Notes: generated by a model from the sequence alone, not told the origin. DNA of 64,000 nt from Histidinibacterium lentulum (GCF_003789055.1 NZ_ML119082.1:310001-374000); one strand, 5' to 3'. Numbered from the stretch's first letter, positions 27,417-36,588 are shown. A program made the numbers and translations.

Positions 27417-27460
27417 AACGCGTCAGGCTGACGATGCAAGCATCGTCAGCCTGACGCGTT
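27417..27460. repeat. Perfect 21-bp inverted repeat at left edge of AT-richer island
   Basis: Bases 27417-27437 pair without a mismatch with 27440-27460, leaving only AA in the centre. The right flank reads TTGTTTAG, so on the plus strand it could act as a terminator with a weak U-run. It marks the switch from high-GC flanks to the AT-richer DUF3800 segment. The gene-free stretch 27246-27613 holds this and one further hairpin and nothing else I can identify. Confidence 0.75.
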
Positions 27461-27480
27461 GTTTAGTCAAGCAAAAACAA

Positions 27481-27506
27481 CTATAGCCACCCGAAGGTGG
27501 CTATAG
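27481..27506. repeat. Perfect 11-bp hairpin with CGAA loop
   Basis: CTATAGCCACC (27481-27491) and GGTGGCTATAG (27496-27506) flank the tetraloop CGAA. It lies 20 bases after the larger hairpin and 107 bases before the DUF3800 start. No T-run, so it is not an obvious terminator; it could be part of a structured leader or a small RNA. Confidence 0.7.
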
Positions 27507-27613
27507 GACTTGTCGCCTGCTACGCAGTTCGACTACTAGCGATTGCTACGCTCAGATATGATGAGCGAAGCCCGCAGTGTCAACGATCTTCCATAAGATT
27601 AGGTGAATCCCGA

Positions 27614-28477
27614 GTGAGAATCTGCTACATAGACGAGGCAGGGTGTACTGGGGCGCTTCCTAGCGCAACATCTAGTATCCAGCCTTCGCTCGTGGTCGTC
27701 GGTGTCTTCATCGACTACGGGTCGCTCCACCAGCTCACGAGTGATCTGATCGACCTCAAGCAGCGATTCTACCCTAAGTTGCTTCCAAGCACGGCAACGC
27801 ACCTCGATTGGATTCGTGAAGAAATCAAGGGCTCCGATATCCGGAAGCGAGCCTGCAGCGGGAGCAGAAATGATCGACGTCATTCATTCGGCGTCTTGGA
27901 CCAGGTCACGGTAACTGCAGATAAATCAGATATAAGAGTTGTCGGCAGAGTCTGGATCAAAGGAATCGGTCAACCTATGAAAGGAATGGCTGTTTATACA
28001 TCGTCTATCCAATCCATCTATACGGACTTCCAACGATACCTCACCCAACACGATGACTACGGATTTGTTGTAGTTGACAGTCGTGTTCAACACCTCAACA
28101 CGCAGGTAGCACATTCCGTTTTTACCCAAAAGTTCAAAGGCACGGGAGACGCATATGACCGTATAATAGAACTTCCAGCATTTTCCCACTCCAACAATCA
28201 CGCGGGTCTTCAGCTAGCAGATCTCATCGCATCAGCCATTGTTACACCAATCGCGCTCTCAACGTACTGCGATGGCATCATAAAGTCCATTCACGTTCGG
28301 CCGAGATACCACGTCATCAAGGACAAGTATCGAACATGGCTGAAAGGTCGGCAGTTTCGATACAACGAGGCGAGCGGTCGCAGCCGTGGCGGTTTTGTAG
28401 TAAGCGATGGACTTACTAAACGCCCTGGCGGTGAACTCTTTCGGTCACGAAGGAATCACGAGGATGCCACCTCATAG
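27614..28477 (+). CDS. DUF3800 protein
   Basis: 287 residues from GTG 27614, with AGGTG nine bases upstream. An in-frame GTG at 27497 lies inside the hairpin and is unlikely. The N-terminal ICYIDEAGCTG and the late NNHAGLQLADLIASAIV are DUF3800 hallmarks; with FVVVDSR in between they supply the acidic residues of an RNase H-like fold. Base composition differs sharply from its neighbours: the 60 bases from 27961 are 40% G+C by my count, with many A/T-ending codons, so it was probably acquired. DUF3800 proteins are often found near mobile or defence loci. The C-terminus is basic (RSRRNHEDATS). Activity unproven. Confidence 0.82.
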   Translation: MRICYIDEAGCTGALPSATSSIQPSLVVVGVFIDYGSLHQLTSDLIDLKQRFYPKLLPSTATHLDWIREEIKGSDIRKRACSGSRNDRRHSFGVLDQVTVTADKSDIRVVGRVWIKGIGQPMKGMAVYTSSIQSIYTDFQRYLTQHDDYGFVVVDSRVQHLNTQVAHSVFTQKFKGTGDAYDRIIELPAFSHSNNHAGLQLADLIASAIVTPIALSTYCDGIIKSIHVRPRYHVIKDKYRTWLKGRQFRYNEASGRSRGGFVVSDGLTKRPGGELFRSRRNHEDATS

Positions 28478-28502
28478 GGCGCCAAACACAGGCTGAGGTG
28501 CT

Positions 28503-28652
28503 GTGCCCAATGGTGTGGGCACGCGATTGCGGGGCAATCGCTTTCGTCCACCGCCCTCATCAGCGCCGCGCGACCGTTCCGTGAGCGTCACCCCCGGCGC
28601 GATCCTTGCGGATCGCGCGTTCGAGCGCGAAATCGCTCCACTGGAGCGATTT
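28503..28652. repeat. Array of four hairpins between DUF3800 gene and lepA
   Basis: Four perfect stems follow one another: GTGCCCA/TGGGCAC (28503-28522), GCGATTGC/GCAATCGC (28523-28541), GCGCGATCC/GGATCGCGC with loop TTGC (28597-28618) and AAATCGCTCC/GGAGCGATTT (28630-28652). They lie between convergent genes and could terminate both. The last two resemble extragenic palindromes that recur in Rhodobacterales genomes. Confidence 0.65.
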
Positions 28653-28662
28653 GCGGTCGCTC

Positions 28663-30465
28663 TCACCCATCCATCTTCAGCGCGGAAATAAACGCCTCCT
28701 GAGGAATATCCACCTTGCCGAACTGGCGCATCTTCTTCTTGCCGGCCTTCTGCTTGTCGAGGAGCTTGCGCTTGCGGGTGGCGTCGCCGCCGTAGCATTT
28801 GGCGGTGACGTCCTTGCGGAGGGCCGACAGGGTCTCGCGGGCGATGACCTTGCCGCCGATGGCGGCCTGGATCGGGATCTTGAACATGTGGCGCGGGATC
28901 AGCTCCTTGAGCTTCTCGCACATGGCCCGGCCGCGCATCTCGGCGCGGTCGCGGTGGACCATCATGGAGAGCGCGTCCACCGGCTCGTCGTTCACGAGGA
29001 TCTGCATCTTGACGAGGCTGTCCTGCCGGTAGCCGATCATCTGGTAGTCGAAGCTCGCATAGCCTTTGGTAACGCTCTTGAGCCTGTCGTAGAAGTCGAA
29101 CACCACTTCGTTGAGGGGGAGGTCGTAGACGACGAGGGGGCGCGTGCCGGCATAGGTCAGCTCGAGCTGGATGCCGCGGCGGTCCTGGCAGAGTTTCAGC
29201 ACGTCGCCCAGGTAGTCGTCGGGGACGAGGATCGTGGCCTTGATCCGCGGCTCCTCGATGTGGTCGACGATGGTCGGGTCGGGCATGTCGGCGGGGTTGT
29301 GCAGCTCGATCATCTCGCCCGAGCGCATGTGGACATGGTAGACCACCGAGGGGGCGGTGGTGATCAGCTCGATGTTGTACTCGCGCTCGATCCGGTCGCG
29401 GATCACCTCGAGGTGCAGAAGGCCGAGAAAGCCGCAGCGGAAGCCGAAACCCAGCGCGGCGGAGGTTTCCATCTCGAAGGAGAAGGAGGCGTCGTTCAGG
29501 GCGAGCTTCTCGATCGCGTCGCGCAGGTCCTCGAATTCGGAGCTGTCGACGGGAAAGAGCCCGCAGAAGACGACGGGAATGGAGGGCTTGAAACCGGGCA
29601 GCGGCGTCTCGGTGCCCTTCTTCTCGGTGGTGATCGTGTCGCCGACGCGGGTGTCGCGGACCTGCTTGATCTGGGCGGTGATGTAGCCGATCTCGCCGGG
29701 GCCGAGCTCCGCCACCTCCTGCATGGCGGGGCGGTAGACGCCGATCCGGTCGATGTCGTAGGTGCCGCCCGTCTTCATCATCTTGATGCGCTGGCCCTTC
29801 TTCAGCACGCCGTCGATGACCCGGACGATGACCACGACGCCGAGGTAGGGGTCGTATTTCGAATCGACCAGCATGGCCTTGAGCGGCGCCTCGCGGTCGC
29901 CCGAATGCGGGGGCGGCAGGCGGGTGACGATGGCCTCGAGCACGTCGGGGATGCCGAGGCCGGTCTTGGCGGAGATCAGGCAGGCCTCGGAGGCGTCGAT
30001 GCCGATGATGTCCTCGATCTGCTCGCGGATGCGGTCGGGCTCGGCGGCGGGCAGGTCGATCTTGTTGAGGACGGGCACGATCTCGTGGTCGGCGTCGATG
30101 GCGGCGTAGACATTGGCCAGGGTCTGCGCCTCGACGCCCTGGGTGGCGTCCACCACGAGGAGCGAGCCCTCGACCGCCTGCATGGAGCGGGAGACCTCGT
30201 AGGCGAAATCGACGTGGCCGGGGGTGTCGATCAGGTTGAGGATGTAGGTGTGACCGTCCTTCGCCGGGTATTCGATGCGGACGGTGTTGGCCTTGATGGT
30301 GATGCCGCGCTCGCGCTCGATGTCCATGGCGTCGAGGAGCTGCTCCTTCATGTCGCGCTCGGCCACGGTGCCGGTGAGCTGGATCAGCCGGTCGGCGAGG
30401 GTCGACTTGCCGTGGTCGATATGGGCGACGATGGAGAAGTTGCGGATGCGGGCGAGGTCGGTCAT
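28663..30465 (-). CDS. lepA: Elongation factor 4 (LepA)
   Basis: 600 residues from ATG 30465; the frame stays open upstream without similarity. G1 [22 protein letters not shown] (G3), [12 protein letters not shown] (G4) and the LepA-specific C-terminal end with [18 protein letters not shown] followed by [21 protein letters not shown] ribosomal GTPase that helps initiation and back-translocation. Monocistronic; a hairpin array follows its stop. Confidence 0.98.
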   Translation of the reverse strand: MTDLARIRNFSIVAHIDHGKSTLADRLIQLTGTVAERDMKEQLLDAMDIERERGITIKANTVRIEYPAKDGHTYILNLIDTPGHVDFAYEVSRSMQAVEGSLLVVDATQGVEAQTLANVYAAIDADHEIVPVLNKIDLPAAEPDRIREQIEDIIGIDASEACLISAKTGLGIPDVLEAIVTRLPPPHSGDREAPLKAMLVDSKYDPYLGVVVIVRVIDGVLKKGQRIKMMKTGGTYDIDRIGVYRPAMQEVAELGPGEIGYITAQIKQVRDTRVGDTITTEKKGTETPLPGFKPSIPVVFCGLFPVDSSEFEDLRDAIEKLALNDASFSFEMETSAALGFGFRCGFLGLLHLEVIRDRIEREYNIELITTAPSVVYHVHMRSGEMIELHNPADMPDPTIVDHIEEPRIKATILVPDDYLGDVLKLCQDRRGIQLELTYAGTRPLVVYDLPLNEVVFDFYDRLKSVTKGYASFDYQMIGYRQDSLVKMQILVNDEPVDALSMMVHRDRAEMRGRAMCEKLKELIPRHMFKIPIQAAIGGKVIARETLSALRKDVTAKCYGGDATRKRKLLDKQKAGKKKMRQFGKVDIPQEAFISALKMDG

Positions 30466-30785
30466 GCGGCCAGTCCTGAAAGGGTCCGCGCTCACATATC
30501 CGAAAACGCGGCGGTTTCCAGTAGGCGCGGGGCCGCCGCGGACCGTGGCGGAGGGGATCCCGTGGAGTGCCTGCGGCACCCATGATGCGCCCGGCCCCGC
30601 CTGCGGCGGGCTCCGGGCAGGCCGGGGGGCGCTGCCCCCCATGGCGAAAGCCGCGGCTTTCGCCATTCCCCCCGGGATACTTCAGGCCAGAAAAGGGAGG
30701 GGGCCGGCAGAGAGGCCCGGGCCGGGGCGGCTGCGGGCAGGCGGAGGCAGTCGGGCGCCCCGGGGAGACCGGGACGCCCGAGGCG
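30466..30785. repeat. Gene-free stretch upstream of lepA with two adjacent palindromes
   Basis: No gene seen. It holds GGGGGGC/GCCCCCC (30624-30640) and directly after it ATGGCGAAAGCC/GGCTTTCGCCAT (30641-30666), followed by CCCCCCGGGATACTTCAGGC. This combination of a G/C palindrome, a second palindrome and a CCCGGGATA box looks like an interspersed extragenic repeat of Rhodobacteraceae (from memory). The lepA promoter should lie within the first 150 bases. Confidence 0.55.
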
Positions 30786-32918
30786 CTAGCGCAGGAGCGG
30801 GGTGATGTTGCGGACCACGGCCCGGCGGTTGGCCGGCTCGGCGGCCTCGGTCTCGATCCTGAGGCGGCTTTCGCCGTAGCCCTGGGTGATCAGGTTCTCG
30901 GGCGGCACGTCGAAATACTCGGTCAGCGCGAGGGCCACCGACTCGGCGCGGCGGTCCGAGAGGGCGAGGTTGTAGGCCGCATCGCCCACCGCATCCGTAT
31001 GGCCCTCCACGAGGAAGACCGAGTCCGGATCCTCGTCGATGATCGCGGCGATGATCCGCCCGATCAGGGAGAGGTCCTCCGCCTCGGAGGGCGGGATCGC
31101 CGCCGAGCCGGTGCGGAAGTTGATCGCGTCGAGCTCGATCTCGGGCGCCAGGACCCGGACCTCGTAGATCTGCCGGATCTGCCGGAGGGAGAAGGCGCGG
31201 TCGATCCCCGGCGTGGTCCGCGTGGCGAGCGCCCGGCGCAGCGCCTCGGTATCCGTGGCGGTGAGCCTGCGGGCCTCGCCCGCGGGAGGCGCGGGAAGGG
31301 CCGAGACATCCACGGGCGGAACCTGGGCGGTGTCGTCGAAGATCACCGTGCGGGTGCCGTCCGGAAGGATCCGGACCCGGCGCAGCACGGTGCCGTCGGC
31401 GGCGCGGAGGGTCACCACCTCCACCCCGTCCGGGCGGGTGATGACGGTGCGGGTGGAGCCGTCCTCGTAGGTCTGGGTGCGGATCTCGCTGCCGGGCTGG
31501 CGCAGGATCACGTCGTCGTTCTTGAGCACATAGAGCTCGTCCCCCTCGCGCACCACGAGGCGGTCGCCGGTATTGGCCACGACCTCCTCGCCGGAACTGA
31601 GGATCGAGCCCACGGCCACGGCGCCGAGGCCGAGGATCACGGCGCGCTCGAAGGCGGAGAGGCCCGAGCGGTCGCCGCCGTCGGCCGCCGCGCCGGTTCC
31701 GGCGCTCTCGCCGGCGACGAGGTTCGGGAAATCCTCGGTGGAGTCGCGCGTATCGGCCTCGGTCACCTCCTCGGTGCCGACCTCCACCGGCTCTGCATCT
31801 TCGCGGGCGGCGGCGGGTGGAGGCGTCGGCCGGTCCGCGGCGCGGGGCGCGGCCGGCGGAGCGGCGGCGGGCGCTTCGGCCGCCGGGGGCCCGTCCGGCG
31901 CGGGGGCCTCGACCGGCTCGTCCGGCGCCGGAGGTTCGGGGGTGTCGCCGGGCGCGGGGACGTCAGGCGCGGCGGGCTCCGCCGTGTCGCCGGGGGGCTC
32001 GGTCGTATCGTCGGGAGCGGGGGGTTCCGCCGTCTCGCCGGGCAGCTCGGTCGTGTCGTCGGGCGCGGCGGGTTCCGCCGTGTCGCCGGATGCGGGGCGC
32101 TCGGGTGCGTCATCGGCCGCGGGGGCGTCTGTGGCGTCGTCCGGTGCGGGGATGTCGGGGGCGGGGTCCTCCGTCATCTCGGGCGCGGCCTCGGGGTCCG
32201 GCATGTCGGGGGGCGTCACCTCTCCGTCGGCGACGGGGTCCGCCGCCTCGGGAGCGGGGTCTTCGGCAGGGGCATCGGCGGAGGTCTCGGCGCCCTCTCC
32301 TGTCCCGTCTGCGGGGGCCTCGTCCGGGGCGGAGGGGTCCGGGAGATCGGCTTCGGGCGCGTCGTCGGGGGCCGCGAGCCCGGCGGGCGGTTCGGCGGGC
32401 TCCGGGGCGGGCGGCTCCTCTGCCTCGGGGGCGGGCTCCGCGGGCGGTTCGGGGGCGTCCGCGTCGGGCTCGTGTTCGGCAAGGTCGGCGGCTTCGGGTT
32501 CGGGATCGGGGGCTTCGGCCTCGGGCCCGGGGTCGGCAGGTCCGGCCTCGGGGGCTTCGGGCTGTGGTTCGGGGGTGTCAGCTTCGGGCTGCGGCTCGGG
32601 TTCGGCGGCCTCGGGCTCGGGGTCGGGGGCGTCGGTTTCGGCCGACCCGGCGGGCGGGGCGTCGGCGTCCTCGGCGGGCGGGGTGTCCCCGGCGTCGTCC
32701 GCGGGCGCGGCGGGCGGGTCTCCGGCCTCGTCGGCGGCCGCGGCGTCGTCCCCGGCGGGCGCCTCGGTCACGTTCCCCTCCGCGTCGAGGCAGGGGAAGG
32801 GGACGTCCTCGCCGCAGGGGGGCAGATCGGACTCCTGGGCGGAGAGGGACAGGGGCGCCATGCCGAGGGTCAGGGCCAGGGCAAGGGCGGTGCTCGAGCG
32901 GAGGGATGTGTCGGCCAT
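30786..32918 (-). CDS. OmpA-family outer-membrane protein with long acidic Pro-rich linker
   Basis: 710 residues with an exported N-terminus (MADTSLRSSTALALALTLGM). Residues about 45-400 are a low-complexity linker of Pro, Ala, Asp and Glu with irregular repeats such as PDDTTEPPGDTAEP. A hydrophobic segment (AFERAVILGLGAVAVGSILSS) follows, then a DUF-like region rich in TRTVI and finally an OmpA domain (about 590-700: INFRTGSAAI, VEGHTDAVGDAAYNLALSDR, NRRAVV). The linker could span the periplasm or reach murein. Divergent from the MORN protein. The same layout is known in Rhodobacterales and Rhizobiales OmpA proteins. Confidence 0.85.
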   Translation of the reverse strand: MADTSLRSSTALALALTLGMAPLSLSAQESDLPPCGEDVPFPCLDAEGNVTEAPAGDDAAAADEAGDPPAAPADDAGDTPPAEDADAPPAGSAETDAPDPEPEAAEPEPQPEADTPEPQPEAPEAGPADPGPEAEAPDPEPEAADLAEHEPDADAPEPPAEPAPEAEEPPAPEPAEPPAGLAAPDDAPEADLPDPSAPDEAPADGTGEGAETSADAPAEDPAPEAADPVADGEVTPPDMPDPEAAPEMTEDPAPDIPAPDDATDAPAADDAPERPASGDTAEPAAPDDTTELPGETAEPPAPDDTTEPPGDTAEPAAPDVPAPGDTPEPPAPDEPVEAPAPDGPPAAEAPAAAPPAAPRAADRPTPPPAAAREDAEPVEVGTEEVTEADTRDSTEDFPNLVAGESAGTGAAADGGDRSGLSAFERAVILGLGAVAVGSILSSGEEVVANTGDRLVVREGDELYVLKNDDVILRQPGSEIRTQTYEDGSTRTVITRPDGVEVVTLRAADGTVLRRVRILPDGTRTVIFDDTAQVPPVDVSALPAPPAGEARRLTATDTEALRRALATRTTPGIDRAFSLRQIRQIYEVRVLAPEIELDAINFRTGSAAIPPSEAEDLSLIGRIIAAIIDEDPDSVFLVEGHTDAVGDAAYNLALSDRRAESVALALTEYFDVPPENLITQGYGESRLRIETEAAEPANRRAVVRNITPLLR

Positions 32919-33128
32919 GATGCTGTCCTGTGCTGTGAGCGCGCGGAGCGCCGGTCCGGGGGATTACGCGCGGGTTTCGCGGCTTGTTCCTGTGACGGCG
33001 CGTCCGCGGAGGGCGCGGGCGCGCGCGGGGTCGTGACCGCGGAAGGACGCCGGGCGGGCGGAGGCTTGTTGCCGCGCGGCGGGGTCTCGCCTAATCTGCG
33101 GCTCCGGAAGCCGATGGGAGCAGCTTGC

Positions 33129-34613
33129 ATGAGACGCGCGATCAGACAGGCGCTGGGACCGGTGCTGTGCGCGGTGGCGCTGGCCGGTCCGGGCTGGGCG
33201 CAGACCGTCGAGACCAAGCAGTACGACGACGGCGGGATCTACGAGGGGACCTTTCTCAACGGGCGCCAGCACGGCCAGGGCACCTACCGTCTGCCCAACG
33301 GCTACGAATACTCCGGCCAGTGGTTCGAGGGCGAGATCCGCGGCGAGGGGGTCGCGCGATTCCCCAACGGCTCGGTCTACGAGGGCGAGTTCGCCGCAGG
33401 AAAGCCCCAGGGCGTGGGCGCGATCACCTTCGCCGACGGCGGCACCTACGAGGGCGAGTGGGACGACGGCAGGATCGTCGGCCAGGGCGTGGCGCGCTAT
33501 GCCAACGGCGTGGTCTACGAGGGCGAGTTCCGCAACGCGATGCACCACGGGCGCGGCCGGATGGAGGCGCCCTCGGGCTATGTCTACGAGGGCGACTGGG
33601 TCAACGGCGTCAAGGAGGGGACGGGGCGGATCACCTATCCCGACGGCGCGGTCTACGAGGGCGCCATGATGGCGGGCGAGCGCGAGGGACAGGGCACGCT
33701 CACCCTGCCCGACGGCCTCGTCTACACGGGCGCCTGGGTGGACGGACAGATCGAGGGCGATGGCCGGCTGGAGCAGCCGGGCGGCGATGTCTACGAGGGC
33801 ACGCTGGTGGCCGGCAAGCGCCAGGGCGAGGGCGTCGTGACCTATGCCAACGGCGATGTCTACCGGGGCGAGTTCATGGACGACCGGCGGCACGGCCGGG
33901 GCACCTTCACCGGGACGGACGGCTACCGCTACGTGGGCGACTGGGTCGAGGGCCGGATCGAGGGCGAGGGCCGGGTGACCTATCCGGACGGCTCGATCTA
34001 CGAAGGCACGCTGCGGGCCGACCTGGCGGATACGCGCTGTGCGGAGACCGGCGAGGGCGGCGGCGAGGTCGCCCATTGCTCGGTGGGTCGGATCACCTAT
34101 CCCGACGGCTCGACCTACGAGGGGCACTGGGTCGCGGGCGTCATCGACGGCGAGGGGACCGCCACCTATGCCAACGGGCTGGTCTACGAGGGCGGGTTCC
34201 GCAACGCGCGCAACCACGGCCAGGGCCGGATGACCTATGGCGACGGCTATACCTACGAAGGCGAATGGGTCGACGGGCAGCGCCATGGCGAGGGCGTCGC
34301 GACCTATTCGGACGGCACGGTCTACGAGGGCGCCTTCGTGGACGGCCAGCGCCACGGGATGGGGCGGATCACCATGCCGGACGGCTTCGTCTACGAGGGC
34401 GAATGGCGGGAGGGCGAGATCCACGGCATGGGCACCGCGCGCTACAGCAACGGCGACGTCTACGAGGGCGAGTTCGTGGACGGCCGCAGGCAGGGCAGCG
34501 GCACGATGCGCTATGCCACCGGCGAGGAGGCCACGGGGACATGGCGGGACGGCGATCTGGTGTCGCCGAGCCCGGCAGCGGCCGTGGTCGAGCCCGAGGC
34601 CGGCGCGGAGTGA
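33129..34613 (+). CDS. Secreted MORN-repeat protein, 18 repeats
   Basis: 494 residues from ATG 33129 (GGGAG eight bases upstream; ATG 33114 is in frame but less well placed). Signal peptide ends ...GPGWAQT. After it come 18 full MORN repeats of 23 residues (type PDG-x-x-YEGE(W/F)-x-x-G-x-x-x-G-x-G-x-x-x-Y) and a partial one, filling the whole protein. Repeat 12 is interrupted by a 16-residue insert with two Cys (CAETGEGGGEVAHC), which may form a disulfide loop. A periplasmic or surface scaffold is likely. The next gene is coupled by GTGA. Confidence 0.85.
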   Translation: MRRAIRQALGPVLCAVALAGPGWAQTVETKQYDDGGIYEGTFLNGRQHGQGTYRLPNGYEYSGQWFEGEIRGEGVARFPNGSVYEGEFAAGKPQGVGAITFADGGTYEGEWDDGRIVGQGVARYANGVVYEGEFRNAMHHGRGRMEAPSGYVYEGDWVNGVKEGTGRITYPDGAVYEGAMMAGEREGQGTLTLPDGLVYTGAWVDGQIEGDGRLEQPGGDVYEGTLVAGKRQGEGVVTYANGDVYRGEFMDDRRHGRGTFTGTDGYRYVGDWVEGRIEGEGRVTYPDGSIYEGTLRADLADTRCAETGEGGGEVAHCSVGRITYPDGSTYEGHWVAGVIDGEGTATYANGLVYEGGFRNARNHGQGRMTYGDGYTYEGEWVDGQRHGEGVATYSDGTVYEGAFVDGQRHGMGRITMPDGFVYEGEWREGEIHGMGTARYSNGDVYEGEFVDGRRQGSGTMRYATGEEATGTWRDGDLVSPSPAAAVVEPEAGAE

Positions 34614-35029
34614 GCAGGTCCGCGGAGGCGGCCCGGTTCGACGCGGTCCGGCTGCGGCCGGGGGAGGATCTGCGGCAGGCGCTCGAGGCGCGGTTCGCCC
34701 GGAGCGGCGCCGCGGCGGGCGCCGTGATCGCCTGCGCGGGGAGCCTGACGCGCGCCGTCCTGCGCTATGCGGACAGGGATGAGGGGACGGAGGTTCCGGG
34801 GCCGCTGGAGATCGTGAGCCTGTCGGGCACGCTCTCGCCGGACGGGCCGCACCTGCATCTGGCGGTGTCGGACCGGGACGGCGCGATGCGGGGCGGGCAT
34901 CTGCTGGCCGGCTGCGAGGTGCGCACCACCGCGGAGGTGGTCCTGTGGCTGGGCGGGGACATGGTCTTTGCGCGGGAGCCGGATGAGGTGACGGGCGCGC
35001 GGGAGCTGGTGGTGACGCGGCCGGGGTAA
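34610..35029 (+). CDS. PPC (DUF296) domain protein
   Basis: 139 residues from GTG 34610, overlapping the MORN stop. Pattern LRPGEDLRQALEARF, AGAVIACAGSLTRAVLRYA, EIVSLSGTLSPDGPHLHLAV and GGHLLAGCEVRTTAEVVL is the PPC/DUF296 fold, trimeric in known structures and best known as a plant AT-hook partner; the bacterial role is unclear. HLHL with GGH may form a metal or ligand site. Translational coupling to a secreted MORN protein is odd, since this protein has no signal peptide. Confidence 0.88.
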   Translation: MSRSAEAARFDAVRLRPGEDLRQALEARFARSGAAAGAVIACAGSLTRAVLRYADRDEGTEVPGPLEIVSLSGTLSPDGPHLHLAVSDRDGAMRGGHLLAGCEVRTTAEVVLWLGGDMVFAREPDEVTGARELVVTRPG

Positions 35030-35061
35030 GGGGCCGATCCTTCGCGAATGTTCGGCGCGGC

Positions 35062-36588
35062 TCAGACCGGCTCGCCGGAGTCGAGACGGGAGAGCCAGGC
35101 CGCGGCCTCGTTGCGGATCGTCGTTCGGCGGTCCTCGTCCATGCGGTCCCAGGTGCGGTACATCTGCGCCATGCGGGGGTTGCCCTCGAACCGGCTGCGG
35201 TGGCGGGCGAGGAAATCCCAGTAGAGCAGGTTGAAGGGGCAGGCCCCCTGCCCCGTCTTCGCCTTCACCGAATAGGCGCAGGATTTGCAGTAATCCGACA
35301 TCCGGTCGATGTAGTTGCCCGAGGAGACATAGGGCTTCGAGGCGACCACGCCGCCGTCCGCGAATTGCGTCATGCCGATCGTGTTGCCCGCCATGACCCA
35401 TTCGTAGGCGTCGGCATAGGCGGCCATGTACCAGTCGTGGATCTCGCGCGGCGCGATGCCCGCCAGAAGCGCGAAATTTCCCGTGACCATCAGGCGCTGG
35501 ATGTGGTGGGCATAGGCCTCCTCCCGGGTCTGTTCGACGCATTCGGAGATGCAGCGCATGTCCGTTTTCCCGCCCCAGAACATCGCCGGCAGGGCGCGGT
35601 CGTGGCCCAGCGCGTTGCGGTCCAGGTAGTCGGGGCCGTGATGGAAGTAGATGCCGCGCATGTATTCGCGCCAGCCGATGATCTGGCGGATGAAGCCCTC
35701 GACGGCGTTGAGCGGCGCGTGACCGTCGCGCCAGGCCTGTTCGGCGGCGTCGCAGACCTCGCGCGGATCGAGGAGGCCCGCGTTGAGGTAGAGGCCGGTG
35801 ACGGAGTGGTAGAGGAACCGCTCGCCCGAGAGCATCGCGTCCTGGTAGTCGCCGAAGGACGGCAGGGACCGGCGCACCCAGTGGGCGAGGTGGCGGCGGG
35901 CTTCGGCCCGGGTCGTGGCGAACCAGAACGGGCGCAGGGTGCCGAAATTGTCGCCGAAGCGGTCCTCGACCAGGGCCAGCACCTCCTCCACCGTCGCGTC
36001 GGGGGTGAACTGCATGGGGCCCGAGGCATCCAGGCCTTCGGGCGGCGGCTTGCGATTCTCGCTGTCGTAGTTCCACTTGCCGCCCGCGGGCTCGCCCTCC
36101 TCCATCAGGATACCCGTCCTGCGGCGCATCTCGCGGTAGAAATACTCCATCCGGAGCGTCTTGCGGTCCGTGGCCCAGTCGTCGAACGCCGCATGGCTGG
36201 CGAGAAAGCGGTCGTCCTCGAAGAGGTGGACCGGAACAGGACAATCCTCCAGCGCCGCGATCAGGCGGAACTCTCCGGGTTCGGTGGCGAGGACCTCCTC
36301 GGCGCCGGTGTCGTCGGCATGACGGAGTAGTTCGCCGGGGATGGAGCCCGTGTTCGCGGGATCGTCGAGGCGGGTGTAGCGGACGGTCCAGCCGTCGTCC
36401 TCGAGCTCGGCGGCGAACTTGCGCATGGCCGCGAAGAGGAAGGCGATCTTTTTCGGGTGGTGGGGAACGTAGGATGCCTCGTCCGCCACCTCGGCCATCA
36501 CCACCGTGTCGCGGGCCTTGTCGGCCTCGCGGAGCGCGCGGATGCCGGGCGAGAGCTGGTCGCCGAGGATCAGGACGAGGCGGCTCAC
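35062..36588 (-). CDS. FeS-type (6-4) photolyase / CryB-like cryptochrome
   Basis: 508 residues starting MSRLVLILGDQLSPG. Four cysteines have the spacing of the prokaryotic FeS-BCP family: C346, C434, C437 and C450 (YCKSC, then GACPFN), equivalent to the 4Fe-4S ligands of Agrobacterium PhrB. FAD-site features include RPFWFATTRAEA, GWREYMRGIYF and WVMAGNTIGM. Repairs (6-4) photoproducts with light, or acts as a light sensor (CryB in Rhodobacter). It overlaps the upstream SDR gene by four bases, so the two form an operon. Confidence 0.92.
   Translation of the reverse strand: MSRLVLILGDQLSPGIRALREADKARDTVVMAEVADEASYVPHHPKKIAFLFAAMRKFAAELEDDGWTVRYTRLDDPANTGSIPGELLRHADDTGAEEVLATEPGEFRLIAALEDCPVPVHLFEDDRFLASHAAFDDWATDRKTLRMEYFYREMRRRTGILMEEGEPAGGKWNYDSENRKPPPEGLDASGPMQFTPDATVEEVLALVEDRFGDNFGTLRPFWFATTRAEARRHLAHWVRRSLPSFGDYQDAMLSGERFLYHSVTGLYLNAGLLDPREVCDAAEQAWRDGHAPLNAVEGFIRQIIGWREYMRGIYFHHGPDYLDRNALGHDRALPAMFWGGKTDMRCISECVEQTREEAYAHHIQRLMVTGNFALLAGIAPREIHDWYMAAYADAYEWVMAGNTIGMTQFADGGVVASKPYVSSGNYIDRMSDYCKSCAYSVKAKTGQGACPFNLLYWDFLARHRSRFEGNPRMAQMYRTWDRMDEDRRTTIRNEAAAWLSRLDSGEPV

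Noticed and set aside
27417-27460. Integron attC site or attachment site
   Set aside because: The palindrome is perfect and lacks the bulges and the RYYYAAC/GTTRRRY boxes of attC. No integrase or flanking direct repeat was seen.
27497-27613. Upstream extension of the DUF3800 protein from a GTG at 27497
   Set aside because: The start lies inside a hairpin, and the family normally begins at the YIDEAG strand, which fits GTG 27614 with its ribosome site.
30567-33128. Plus-strand frame open continuously in front of, and in frame with, the MORN protein
   Set aside because: It runs antisense through the OmpA-family gene and its product is simple Gly/Arg/Val-rich sequence with no family features. 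It arises from the codon bias of the Pro/Ala/Asp linker. The MORN gene starts at 33129 with its own ribosome site and signal peptide.
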